From an uncultured Erwinia sp. (GTDB lineage: Bacteria; Pseudomonadota; Gammaproteobacteria; Enterobacterales; Enterobacteriaceae), in contig CAMIKG010000042.1 of NCBI GenBank assembly GCA_946221915.1, forward strand, positions 1 through 44,251: a DNA stretch of 44,251 bases, given 5' to 3'. This document shows, piece after piece, positions 8,059 to 16,595 of this stretch. The translations under genes and the position numbers were made by a program. The notes below the pieces were generated by a model, which saw only the letters and a list, made by a program, of their open reading frames with translations, ran no database searches and was not told where the DNA came from. Each line of letters begins with the position of its first letter. Position 1 is the first letter of the stretch.

Positions 8059-8988
8059 ATGCGTTTGCGTCATATCGAAGTGTTTCAGGCTATCGTGCAG
8101 AGCGGTACTATCAGCGGCGCGGCGCGTCTGCTGAATGTGTCGCAGCCGAATGTCAGCCGCGTACTGAGCCATGCCGAGCAGCAACTGGGGTTTTCGCTGT
8201 TTGAGCGGCGTAACCAGGGGCTGGTGGTCACGGCGGAAGGTCGCCGTTTACTGCCGGAAGTGGATGAACTGTACCAGCGCCTGCAGGCGATTAATCAGTT
8301 AAGCGAACAACTGCGCAAAGGCGAAGGGCAGACTGTGCGGCTGGGCGCTGCACATGCCTTTGGCCAGATGGTGCTGGCGCCTGCGCTGGTGAGTTATCGC
8401 CAGCAGGCGGCCGCAGGCGATGTCGAGCTGGTGACCGAGCACTTCAGCGCGCTGTGCCAGGGCATTCTCAGCGATGAGCTTGATTTCGCGCTGGTGTTTG
8501 GTCAGCAGGTGCATGCGGATTTGCTGGCGGAACCGCTGTTTCACTCCTCAATGGTGGCAGTGTTGCCGCTGGATTGCCCGCAGCAGGGACCGGTAACGCT
8601 CGAATGGCTGTGCCAAAACAACCTGCTGATGATGCAGAATCAGGACCCGCTGGGGCGCGTCCTGCATCGCGCATTACGCGACAAGGCGTTGCAGCCTGCT
8701 GCCTCGCTGTATATCAAAACCTATTCGGTGATTGCCGATATGGTGCTGGCGGGCGGCGGCGTCGGGATTGTCGATCTGTTTACTGCCTGTCGCTATTGTG
8801 GTCAGTTGAAGATTGTACCGATTGCCCAGCCACTGCCGTTTGAAGTGATGCTGATCAGCCGGCGCGATCAGCCGCAATCCCAGTCCACTTTGCAGCTAAA
8901 ACAGGTGATCCGTCAGAAGCTATGGGACATTGCACGTCAGTGCGAGACGCTGTTTTTTACCCCGTTACAATCGACGCTGGGGCAGTAA
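8059..8988 (+). CDS. LysR-family transcriptional regulator
   Basis: A 309-residue LTTR. The N-terminal winged HTH is at residues 1-60 (MRLRHIEVFQAIVQSGTISG, then AARLLNVSQPNVSRVLSHAE and LGFSLFERR), followed by a periplasmic-binding-type effector domain. It lies 76 bases after the dipeptidase gene in the same direction and may be co-transcribed. An interrupted repeat GCCTA-N6-TAGGC (8020-8035) precedes it and could be its own control site. Its likely targets are the divergent dipeptidase and peptide ABC operon, judged by position only. The effector is unknown. Confidence 0.88.
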   Translation: MRLRHIEVFQAIVQSGTISGAARLLNVSQPNVSRVLSHAEQQLGFSLFERRNQGLVVTAEGRRLLPEVDELYQRLQAINQLSEQLRKGEGQTVRLGAAHAFGQMVLAPALVSYRQQAAAGDVELVTEHFSALCQGILSDELDFALVFGQQVHADLLAEPLFHSSMVAVLPLDCPQQGPVTLEWLCQNNLLMMQNQDPLGRVLHRALRDKALQPAASLYIKTYSVIADMVLAGGGVGIVDLFTACRYCGQLKIVPIAQPLPFEVMLISRRDQPQSQSTLQLKQVIRQKLWDIARQCETLFFTPLQSTLGQ

Positions 8989-9105
8989 TTCGCCCCAGAG
9001 TTGCGTCACTCCAGGAATTAACGCCTACCACTTCGCTTTTCAGCCAGCTAAAATGCAGCAAGCCGCAAGGCGTGTTTTTACTTCCACAACAAGGTTCTGT
9101 GACAG

Positions 9106-9867
9106 ATGCGGATTTTGCTGAGTAACGATGATGGTATTCATGCGCCGGGGATTCAGGTTCTGGCTAAGGCCCTGCGTGAATTTGCGGAGGTGCAGATTGT
9201 TGCGCCGGATCGCAACCGCAGCGGGGCGTCCAATTCGCTGACGCTGGAGACGCCGTTACGTACTTTTCCTTATCCCAATGGCGATATCGCCGTGCAGATG
9301 GGCACGCCCACTGATTGTGTCTATCTTGGCGTCAACGCGCTGATGCAGCCGAAACCCGATATCGTGGTTTCCGGTATTAATGCCGGACCCAATCTGGGCG
9401 ATGACGTGATTTATTCCGGCACCGTGGCGGCGGCGATGGAAGGGCGGCATCTGGGTTTACCGGCACTGGCGGTATCGCTGGATGGTCATCAGCATTACGA
9501 AACCGCCGCCATTATCACCTGTAAAATCCTGCGCGCGCTGCAGCGTGAGCCGCTGCGTACCGGGCGCATTCTCAATATCAATGTGCCGGATCTGCCGCTG
9601 GAGCAGATTAAGGGTATCCGTGTCACCCGCTGCGGCAGCCGCCATCCTTCCGATCAGGTGATCCCGCAGCAGGACCCGCGTGGCAATACGCTGTACTGGA
9701 TTGGCCCGCCGGGGGATAAGTTTGATGCCGGTCCGGACACCGACTTTGCCGCCGTCGACGAGGGCTATGTTTCTGTTACTGCACTGCATGTCGATCTCAC
9801 CGCCCATGGCGCGCAGGAGATGCTGGCGGGCTGGTTAACCAAATCCGGGGTCAGTCAGGAATGGTAA
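9106..9867 (+). CDS. surE: 5'/3'-nucleotidase SurE
   Basis: A 253-residue survival protein SurE, a metal-dependent phosphatase of nucleoside monophosphates and short polyphosphates. The N-terminus MRILLSNDDGIHAPGI carries the metal-binding Asp pair, with GASNSLTLETP and SGINAGPNLGDDVIYSGTVAAAMEG further on. In most enterics the start overlaps truD; here a LysR gene is upstream instead. The frame shifted by +2 through the start reads ...SVTDADFAE-stop, the place where truD normally ends. The 3' end overlaps pcm by 7 bases. Confidence 0.97.
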   Translation: MRILLSNDDGIHAPGIQVLAKALREFAEVQIVAPDRNRSGASNSLTLETPLRTFPYPNGDIAVQMGTPTDCVYLGVNALMQPKPDIVVSGINAGPNLGDDVIYSGTVAAAMEGRHLGLPALAVSLDGHQHYETAAIITCKILRALQREPLRTGRILNINVPDLPLEQIKGIRVTRCGSRHPSDQVIPQQDPRGNTLYWIGPPGDKFDAGPDTDFAAVDEGYVSVTALHVDLTAHGAQEMLAGWLTKSGVSQEW

Positions 9868-10487
9868 GCAAGCGAATTGATACGTTGCTGGCGCAGCTGC
9901 GCCAGCAGGGCATTGATGATGAACGGTTGCTGCAGGCGATTGCCGATGTGCCGCGTGAGCGCTTTGTGGACGAGGCTTTTGAACACAAAGCCTGGGAAAA
10001 CGTGGCCTTGCCGATTGGCTCCGGTCAGACGATTTCGCAGCCGTATATGGTGGCGCGTATGACCGCGCTGCTGGAGCTGACACCCGGTTCGCGCGTATTA
10101 GAGATCGGTACCGGTTCCGGTTACCAGACGGCGATTCTGGCGCATCTGGTTGAGCATGTCTGCTCGGTTGAGCGTATTAAGGGGTTGCAATGGCAGGCCA
10201 AACGGCGGCTGAAGCAGCTCGATTTGCATAATGTTTCCACCCGCCACGGCGATGGCTGGCTCGGCTGGCCTGCTCGCGGGCCATTTGATGCCATAATTGT
10301 GACCGCCGCGCCGCCGGAAATTCCGACTGAACTGATGGCGCAACTGGATGAAGGCGGCATTATGGTGCTGCCGGTTGGTGAGGATCAGCAGGTACTGAAA
10401 CGCATCCGGCGCAAGGGCGGCGAATTTGTCGTCGACACCATTGAAGCGGTGCGTTTTGTCCCGCTGGTGAAAGGTGATTTAGCCTGA
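9861..10487 (+). CDS. pcm: Protein-L-isoaspartate O-methyltransferase
   Basis: A 208-residue repair enzyme, the same length as E. coli Pcm. It methylates L-isoaspartyl residues in aged proteins with S-adenosylmethionine. The SAM motif I is VLEIGTGSGYQTAIL (about residues 79-93), and the substrate loop GSGQTISQPYMVARM precedes it. The gene overlaps the surE end by 7 bases, so translation is probably coupled. Downstream lie a 170-base gap and nlpD, the standard stress-survival order. Confidence 0.97.
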   Translation: MVSKRIDTLLAQLRQQGIDDERLLQAIADVPRERFVDEAFEHKAWENVALPIGSGQTISQPYMVARMTALLELTPGSRVLEIGTGSGYQTAILAHLVEHVCSVERIKGLQWQAKRRLKQLDLHNVSTRHGDGWLGWPARGPFDAIIVTAAPPEIPTELMAQLDEGGIMVLPVGEDQQVLKRIRRKGGEFVVDTIEAVRFVPLVKGDLA

Positions 10488-10657
10488 CGCCGACGCGTCC
10501 TTGCATTTCTTCACAACTGTTTCATGGCACGCTTGTTTTGATATTGTTAGTATTATTAGCAATTTCTGCCTGTTGCAGAGCGATATTCGCACTCTCTTGC
10601 GACTATTTGCCGAGTTTTTACCTGGATTTATCTTAGTTTTGCCGTCACGGGGGATCA

Positions 10658-11731
10658 ATGAGCACGGGAAGCCCAGTATTTAAATTAAGCCGTATTGCGG
10701 CACTTTCACTGGTAAGTTTTTGGCTGGCGGGTTGCGCCAATAACGGCAATAACACGCGTGCGCCGATTAGCAGCGTTGACGGCAATTCTGGCGACTCCGG
10801 TCTGGTCAGCACGCCACCGAGCCGGGGCGGGATGCTGGGCGGCGGCGCGCCGGTGATGTCGCGCGGCACGGCGGAGAGCCAGGTCCCGGTCCAGACGGTC
10901 AATGGCCGTATAGTGTATAACCGTAGTTACGGGAATATTCCTAAAGGTAGCTACAGCGGCGGCACGACGTATCAGGTAAAACGCGGCGATACGCTGTTCT
11001 ACATTGCCTGGATTACCGGCAATGATTTCCGCGATCTGGCGCAGCGCAATAATATTCCCGAGCCTTACAGTCTCAATGTCGGCCAGACTTTGCAGGTCGG
11101 CAACAGCGCTGGCGCGCCGATTACTGGCGGTAATGCCATTACTGTGGCTGACGCAACACAGGGCGGTGTACCAGCCACACCGGGATCGACGCAAATTAAA
11201 TCAGCAACGGTTGCACAACAACCGGTTATTACGTATTCTGAGGATTCTGGTAAGTCAACGGGAGGCAAAATGTTGCCTTCTGCGGGAACAACTGTTGCAA
11301 CGACAACGGCCCCGGTTACCGCCCCGACAGTCAGTAGCACCACCTCAAGCGCCACTCCGGTTGGCAGCTGGCGTTGGCCGACTGACGGTAAGATTATCGA
11401 TAACTTCTCCGCTTCTGAAGGCGGCAATAAAGGTATCGATATCGCGGGGTCACGTGGACAACCTGTGGTATCAACCGCCTCCGGGCGAGTGGTGTATGCA
11501 GGTAACGCGCTACGTGGCTACGGTAATTTGATTATCATCAAACATAATGATGATTACCTGAGCGCCTATGCGCACAACGACACAATGCTGGTCCGCGAGC
11601 AACAAGAAGTGAAAGTGGGCCAGAAGATTGCGACGATGGGCAGCACAGGTACCAGTTCAGTTAGATTGCATTTTGAAATTCGTTACAAGGGGAAATCCGT
11701 CAACCCGTTGCGATATTTACCGCAGCGATAA
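10658..11731 (+). CDS. nlpD: Murein hydrolase activator NlpD (lipoprotein)
   Basis: A 357-residue outer-membrane lipoprotein that activates the amidase AmiC at the division site. The signal peptide ends in lipobox LAGC (Cys26). A LysM domain (TYQVKRGDTLFYIAW..., about residues 107-150) is followed by a low-complexity Thr/Ala/Pro linker and a C-terminal LytM domain (about 240-357). The LytM domain is degenerate: the first metal His is replaced in GNKGIDIAG, while YAHND and LHFEIR remain, as in other NlpD proteins that activate rather than cleave. In enterics the main rpoS promoter lies inside this gene, and the sequence continues into rpoS without a terminator. Confidence 0.96.
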   Translation: MSTGSPVFKLSRIAALSLVSFWLAGCANNGNNTRAPISSVDGNSGDSGLVSTPPSRGGMLGGGAPVMSRGTAESQVPVQTVNGRIVYNRSYGNIPKGSYSGGTTYQVKRGDTLFYIAWITGNDFRDLAQRNNIPEPYSLNVGQTLQVGNSAGAPITGGNAITVADATQGGVPATPGSTQIKSATVAQQPVITYSEDSGKSTGGKMLPSAGTTVATTTAPVTAPTVSSTTSSATPVGSWRWPTDGKIIDNFSASEGGNKGIDIAGSRGQPVVSTASGRVVYAGNALRGYGNLIIIKHNDDYLSAYAHNDTMLVREQQEVKVGQKIATMGSTGTSSVRLHFEIRYKGKSVNPLRYLPQR

Positions 11732-11734
11732 ACC

Positions 11735-11788
11735 GGCAGAACCCTGATGGTTGGTGTTCTGCCCTGGGATCACGGGTAGGAGCCGCTT
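11735..11788 (+). promoter_or_regulatory. rpoS 5' leader with hairpin
   Basis: GGCAGAAC (11735-11742) pairs with GTTCTGCC (11756-11763) around a 13-base loop directly after the nlpD stop. It is followed by GGGATCACGGGTAGGAGCC, which matches the E. coli rpoS leader as remembered, and holds the ribosome site. In E. coli this leader folds over the ribosome site and is opened by small RNAs (DsrA, RprA, ArcZ) with Hfq. No U-tract follows, so it is not a terminator. The same control here is inference from conserved sequence. Confidence 0.65.
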
Positions 11789-12781
11789 ATGAGCCAGAAT
11801 ACGCTGAAAGTTAACGAGTTACACGAAGATGCGGAATTCGACGAGAACGGAGCTGAGATTTTTGACGAGAAGGCTCTTGTCGGAAACGAACCTGGTGATG
11901 ACGACTTAGCTGAAGAAGAGTTGATGTCGCAGGGTGCGACGCAAAGAGTGCTGGACGCCACGCAGCTCTATCTGGGAGAGATCGGATATTCTCCGCTGTT
12001 AACGGCTGAGGAAGAAGTTTTCTTTGCTCGCCGCGCATTACGAGGTGACATTCCTTCACGTCGCCGCATGATCGAGAGTAACTTACGCCTGGTGGTAAAG
12101 ATCGCCCGACGTTACAGCAATCGTGGTCTGGCGCTGCTGGACCTGATTGAAGAGGGTAATCTCGGCCTCATCCGTGCCGTAGAGAAGTTTGACCCGGAAA
12201 GAGGGTTCCGCTTCTCAACGTACGCCACCTGGTGGATTCGACAGACCATTGAACGGGCGATTATGAATCAAACCCGTACCATTCGTCTGCCGATTCACAT
12301 CGTAAAAGAACTGAATGTTTATCTGCGTACAGCACGCGAACTTTCTCACAAACTGGATCATGAGCCGAGTGCGGAAGAGATTGCTGAACAGCTTGATAAA
12401 CCTGTTGATGATGTCAGCCGTATGCTGCGTCTCAACGAACGCATTACCTCAGTCGATACCCCGTTAGGCGGGGATTCGGAAAAAGCGCTGCTGGATATTC
12501 TGGCCGATGAGAAAGACAACGGTCCGGAAGACACCACGCAGGACGATGATATGAAGCAAAGCATCGTCAAATGGCTGTTCGAACTGAACGCCAAGCAGCG
12601 TGAAGTACTGGCGCGTCGCTTCGGCCTGCTGGGCTATGAAGCCGCCACGCTGGAAGATGTGGGTCATGAAATTGGTTTGACCCGCGAGCGTGTGCGTCAG
12701 ATTCAGGTTGAAGGCCTGCGCCGTCTGCGTGAAATTCTGCAGACTCAGGGGCTGAATATCGAAGCCCTGTTTCGCGAATAA
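11789..12781 (+). CDS. rpoS: RNA polymerase sigma factor RpoS (sigma-38)
   Basis: A 330-residue stationary-phase and general-stress sigma factor, equal in length to E. coli RpoS. Region 1.2 (DATQLYLGEIGYSPLLTAEE), region 2 (SNLRLVVKIARRYSNRGLALLDLIEEGN and FSTYATWWIRQTIERA), region 3 and the region 4 HTH (TLEDVGHEIGLTRERVRQIQVEGLRRLRE) are all intact. A TAGGAG ribosome site lies 6 bases before the ATG. No frame break is present, so the allele appears functional; rpoS often mutates in laboratory strains. Confidence 0.98.
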   Translation: MSQNTLKVNELHEDAEFDENGAEIFDEKALVGNEPGDDDLAEEELMSQGATQRVLDATQLYLGEIGYSPLLTAEEEVFFARRALRGDIPSRRRMIESNLRLVVKIARRYSNRGLALLDLIEEGNLGLIRAVEKFDPERGFRFSTYATWWIRQTIERAIMNQTRTIRLPIHIVKELNVYLRTARELSHKLDHEPSAEEIAEQLDKPVDDVSRMLRLNERITSVDTPLGGDSEKALLDILADEKDNGPEDTTQDDDMKQSIVKWLFELNAKQREVLARRFGLLGYEAATLEDVGHEIGLTRERVRQIQVEGLRRLREILQTQGLNIEALFRE

Positions 12782-12840
12782 TAGCGTGAATCAGGCCTGA
12801 CCGGAGTGAATCTGGTTTGACTGAGTAAAGGTTGATGCGA

Positions 12841-12870
12841 AAAGCGGTGGCTCAGGCCACCGCTTTTTTT
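12841..12870. terminator. Terminator after rpoS, probably bidirectional
   Basis: AAAGCGGTGGC and GCCACCGCTTT form an 11-bp stem with loop TCAG, followed by a run of T on the plus strand and preceded by four A. It can end rpoS rightward and the SET gene leftward, whose stop is 60 bases away. Confidence 0.85.
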
Positions 12871-12929
12871 ATTGCCGGGATAATACCGGCTGCCGCCAGT
12901 GGTGACGCGGGCCAAAAGCTGCGCCGTCA

Positions 12930-15900
12930 TCACTGCTGCGGTATTTGCGCTTCCAGCGCATGGCATAGCGCGTCATCGGCTGCCAGAATAAAATCACGCA
13001 CCTGTTCACGCAGTTGTTGCCCGAGTTTCTGGCGGTCAGCATCGAGCAGTGGCTTTTTGGCCGCGCGCGCCATCAGCGCCATCGCCGCAGCTTCAGACAT
13101 GCAGAAACCGGAAGGTTCTATCGCTTGCCGGAAATTACAGAGGTCGTCAATTTCAACCTGATAAAGCCTGTTACCCGCACCTCCCTGCGCCAAAGAAAAA
13201 CTCACATTTCTCCCCCTGGCCCACCAGCAGTTGTAATGGTTTTCCCCCTGATTCTGCAGCACCGCCAGCGGACGTTGTGAATTCAGCGCATTCTGTGGGT
13301 CAACATCCATGCCCGTAGCGGAATCAATAATTTTAAAGACCATTCCCTCCTGATCGGTAAGTACCAGCAGGGCATTTTTTTGGCGGAATGCCGGCGTTTG
13401 TGCAAGTAATGCTGGCATCAGTTCAAAAGCGGGATGGGTCCAGGCAGCGGGATGGTGAATGTTAGCGACTAGCCAGCCCAGAGCGGGCTGATGGATATTT
13501 AGCTGCTGTAACTTATCCTCAAACTCACTGATTTCCTGTTTAATTTCCCTGCTCATCGGGTAGGGTTTGTGAGGATTGATGAGATATTTATCACCATAAT
13601 AAATCAGCAGAGGCTGATGTTTTTCCACTTTACGAATGGTCATATAGGCGATGATGCCGTTCCCTGCTTTCAGGGCAATAAGATTATTGCCTTCAGAGAG
13701 CTTCACTTTACCGTTCGCGTCCACTTCTGCCGTATTAACAAACACCATATCCCCTGTGCAGTGCTGACCGCCCACTACCGTTCTGGGCTGAGTGGCTCTT
13801 TTTCTTAGTCCTTCGCTTTTTCGTCTTGGCCGCCATTCAGAATGTTCGAAGGCATAAGCAGGAAAACTGCTGTCGCCTGCCTGTGCCGCGGCCAGAAATC
13901 GCGGGTAGCCGGAATATCTCACGCCCGGATACAACTGAATCACCACGCCAGCGTCAAGATCCCTCGCCGCCGCGACGCCCATGCCTAATTCCGGATGCTC
14001 TTCATCGCACAGTAAGTAGTAATAATCCTGTTCTTTCACCAGTGTGCGTAACGTTCCCTGCTGGGCTGCCTGGACAAGGGTACGCATCTGGCGCGTGGCG
14101 GCATCCTGGTAACGGCGATATTGCGCCGGGAAATGATGGAACTTCAGCGTGGCAGCATTCTGCTCCATAAGGAGTTCACGCAAGGGGCCCTGTTCTAACC
14201 CAAGGGTGATCCGCGTATCATCCGGTGAGAGCAACACAGGGTAATCCCGGCCCCATTTTGCCTGATGCCACGGCCGGACGTCATCCTCAGCAGGTTCCTG
14301 TTTAATCATGGCTGAAGCAGGCCTTTTCTTCTCCGGACGCCATGTTGCCGCTTTCCCGATAATTTTTGGCCTGATTATTGTGGTCTGCAGCGTTGTGGCG
14401 CTGAAACCATAGCGCAGGGCAAGCTGATACGGCGTGATGTTGAGCGCTTTGATTTTTTCCTGATACTGCAGCCAGAACAACGCCGCTTTGGTCGCGTTGT
14501 CAGACATGCCATGTTCATATTCCGCATCGATTTCATCAAGCCATTTTGTGGCTTCAGGTGAGAGAGGATCATTGGCAGCCTTACGGATTTTTTCCACTTC
14601 ATTAATACGGCGCATCAGCGTATTGGCCGCAAAGTTAACGCCGAGTTGTTCGGTGATAATGGCGGCAGTGGCAAGATTGATTTCAAAAGGCGGTGCGTAA
14701 TCCAGCATCATGCTGGCCAGCTGTTTTGAACTGTTCTCATTCAGTTCTGTTTGTTGCGCTATGTAGTGTAAAAATTGTTGTATTTCAGGAGAAATTTCAT
14801 CAGCGGCATTGGCCTGCTTTGCTATCACCACTCTGGCTTTAAACGTTGAGATAGCGATACCGTAGTATGCCGCCAGTTTTTTATTGGTAATCCCCTGTCT
14901 TCGCAGTTGCTCCTGATTCTGAACATAATATTCCGTGGCACGTTCAACATTCAGCAAATCATTTTTCGGACGTGCGTGCGCACTTTTCTTCAGCCACTCT
15001 TGTTGCTCAGGCGTGGGTAGCTCTTTTTCTTTATCAGGATCACACCTGTCAATATGATAGTGGAGAACCGACTGGCGAGCGCCGTAGAATCTTATCAGGT
15101 CGCTGGCACTAATTTTAGGATGTTCTTGCTGGATGTTTTTTATTTCCCAGAAGAATTGTGCAATCACCTTCTCCGGTATTTTTTTAGGCAGCTGATTTTT
15201 GTCCGGGCCAAATTTTTTCAGCCACGCTTCAACCTGTTGCTGTTTCCATTGCATATCCGCTGCACGCAGCGGGTTTTTATCTATTCTCAGGATCAGCGCT
15301 GAAGGTTTTAAACCATGTGTCACGGCCAGCATCTCGCGGGTGATTTTGCGGCTCATTAACTCCTTTTTATTTTCAATATAAAACTTTGCCACGCTCTCGG
15401 GGATGATGTTGCCAGCACTATCCCGTTGCCATGTTTGCGCGTTAAGATAATTTTTCTGATCCTCAGTGGGGTTCGGCGTACGGCAATAGGGCGGCTGATC
15501 GCTGCTTTCGATAATACTGGTCAGCGTTCTGGCGTTGGTACGGTTGTATGCCGCCATATTGTCGAGAGTGATGCCCAGACGGTTAATCTCTTGCTGGTGA
15601 TTTTCCCACAGATTTTTAAAGTGCCGCTGAATGACCTTACCGTTATCTCCTTTTACGATGCGGTGTTTTTTTAGCCAGTTTTTTATTTTCAGCGGCAGAG
15701 AAACCACGACATTGTTTCTCGCCCATGAAATGCGTTTTCGTAACGTCTCTGGGTCGGTTTCTGTATATTTTGCCAGAATTTCCGGACTGATGCCTTCAGC
15801 TTCAAGTTCAGTGGTATACTTAATGAAATATCTTGCTACGGCCGTTGCCTGATATTTTCCGTCTGCTGTTTTTTCGACAGGATTATCCTGCAGAAACTTG

Positions 15901-16595
15901 TTGTTATCTGCAGAGGGAAAGCATATGGCGCCTTCGCTTCGCCTGGATTTAGATATTGTCGTGACAAGATAATTTTGGTTAACCATATATAATTTAGCGA
16001 AGTCTTCCTGTTTAACATCATGTTCGATCAAAAAATCTTTATGCGTTCTGTAAATTTCCGCCACGCTTTTGATACTATTTTTCCCTTCTTTGTTTTTTTC
16101 CGCCGGATGTCTGACGTGCCATTGCTTTATCTCCTCGGGTAATCTGGCCAGCAGACGGCGACGAGCTTCTTCGTCATCCGACAGGTTTTTTGCCTCACTC
16201 TGATAACGGTCCGTTTTCCTGCGTGTTCTTTTCTGAGCTATTATGAGCGGTTCAACAGGTATATCAGCCAGCCGTTTAGTGGTCGTCAGCGGCAGATGCT
16301 GCGTGGCAGCAACATCGACTTCCATTGGTTCGTGGCAGGCGGGGTCGGAGACGGGAAAAGTTGATTCCGGGTATGAGACAACCTCCACAGATCTGAGCTG
16401 CGAAAACAGCGGGTACTGCATATCACGCTGATGGAAAGAGGGGGGAGACGAAGGCAACCTGAAGGTTGATGAGGTGTTTATTACATCCACCAGAGAACTA
16501 ATATTATTGATACTCTGTGAAGACGCCGCCGATAACGGGCTGGTGTCGTTTACTGAAATGAGTGAATGATTATTTTCTGTGTTAATTGGCGGCAT
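12930..16595 (-). CDS. Large protein with eight HTH-like repeats and a SET domain
   Basis: A 1221-residue protein of unknown function, read by eye as five parts. Residues 1-120 are polar and Ser/Thr/Asn/Pro-rich with no signal peptide. Residues 121-130 (QKRTRRKTDR) form a basic, nuclear-localisation-like patch. Residues 152-751 are eight degenerate tandem units of about 75 residues, each ending in an HTH-like segment such as LAAYYGIAISTFKARV (574-589) or LALRYGFSATTLQTTI (725-740). Residues about 867-1004 are a divergent SET methyltransferase domain (GMGV 871-874, FVN 952-954, GNNLIAL 969-975, final YGDKY 1000-1004). Residues 1040-1221 are unassigned. The ATG has a strong ribosome site (AGAAGGA). 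The gene has its own terminators and is AT-richer than its neighbours in its 5' two-thirds, which suggests transfer. A secreted, chromatin-targeting methyltransferase is a hypothesis; a bacterial DNA-binding methyltransferase is the alternative. Confidence 0.8.
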   Translation of the reverse strand: MPPINTENNHSLISVNDTSPLSAASSQSINNISSLVDVINTSSTFRLPSSPPSFHQRDMQYPLFSQLRSVEVVSYPESTFPVSDPACHEPMEVDVAATQHLPLTTTKRLADIPVEPLIIAQKRTRRKTDRYQSEAKNLSDDEEARRRLLARLPEEIKQWHVRHPAEKNKEGKNSIKSVAEIYRTHKDFLIEHDVKQEDFAKLYMVNQNYLVTTISKSRRSEGAICFPSADNNKFLQDNPVEKTADGKYQATAVARYFIKYTTELEAEGISPEILAKYTETDPETLRKRISWARNNVVVSLPLKIKNWLKKHRIVKGDNGKVIQRHFKNLWENHQQEINRLGITLDNMAAYNRTNARTLTSIIESSDQPPYCRTPNPTEDQKNYLNAQTWQRDSAGNIIPESVAKFYIENKKELMSRKITREMLAVTHGLKPSALILRIDKNPLRAADMQWKQQQVEAWLKKFGPDKNQLPKKIPEKVIAQFFWEIKNIQQEHPKISASDLIRFYGARQSVLHYHIDRCDPDKEKELPTPEQQEWLKKSAHARPKNDLLNVERATEYYVQNQEQLRRQGITNKKLAAYYGIAISTFKARVVIAKQANAADEISPEIQQFLHYIAQQTELNENSSKQLASMMLDYAPPFEINLATAAIITEQLGVNFAANTLMRRINEVEKIRKAANDPLSPEATKWLDEIDAEYEHGMSDNATKAALFWLQYQEKIKALNITPYQLALRYGFSATTLQTTIIRPKIIGKAATWRPEKKRPASAMIKQEPAEDDVRPWHQAKWGRDYPVLLSPDDTRITLGLEQGPLRELLMEQNAATLKFHHFPAQYRRYQDAATRQMRTLVQAAQQGTLRTLVKEQDYYYLLCDEEHPELGMGVAAARDLDAGVVIQLYPGVRYSGYPRFLAAAQAGDSSFPAYAFEHSEWRPRRKSEGLRKRATQPRTVVGGQHCTGDMVFVNTAEVDANGKVKLSEGNNLIALKAGNGIIAYMTIRKVEKHQPLLIYYGDKYLINPHKPYPMSREIKQEISEFEDKLQQLNIHQPALGWLVANIHHPAAWTHPAFELMPALLAQTPAFRQKNALLVLTDQEGMVFKIIDSATGMDVDPQNALNSQRPLAVLQNQGENHYNCWWARGRNVSFSLAQGGAGNRLYQVEIDDLCNFRQAIEPSGFCMSEAAAMALMARAAKKPLLDADRQKLGQQLREQVRDFILAADDALCHALEAQIPQQ

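Noticed and set aside
9106..9125. Intact truD 3' end reading ADFAE-stop
   Set aside because: These bases are fixed by the surE start itself (MRILLSN), so they do not prove that a truD fragment exists.
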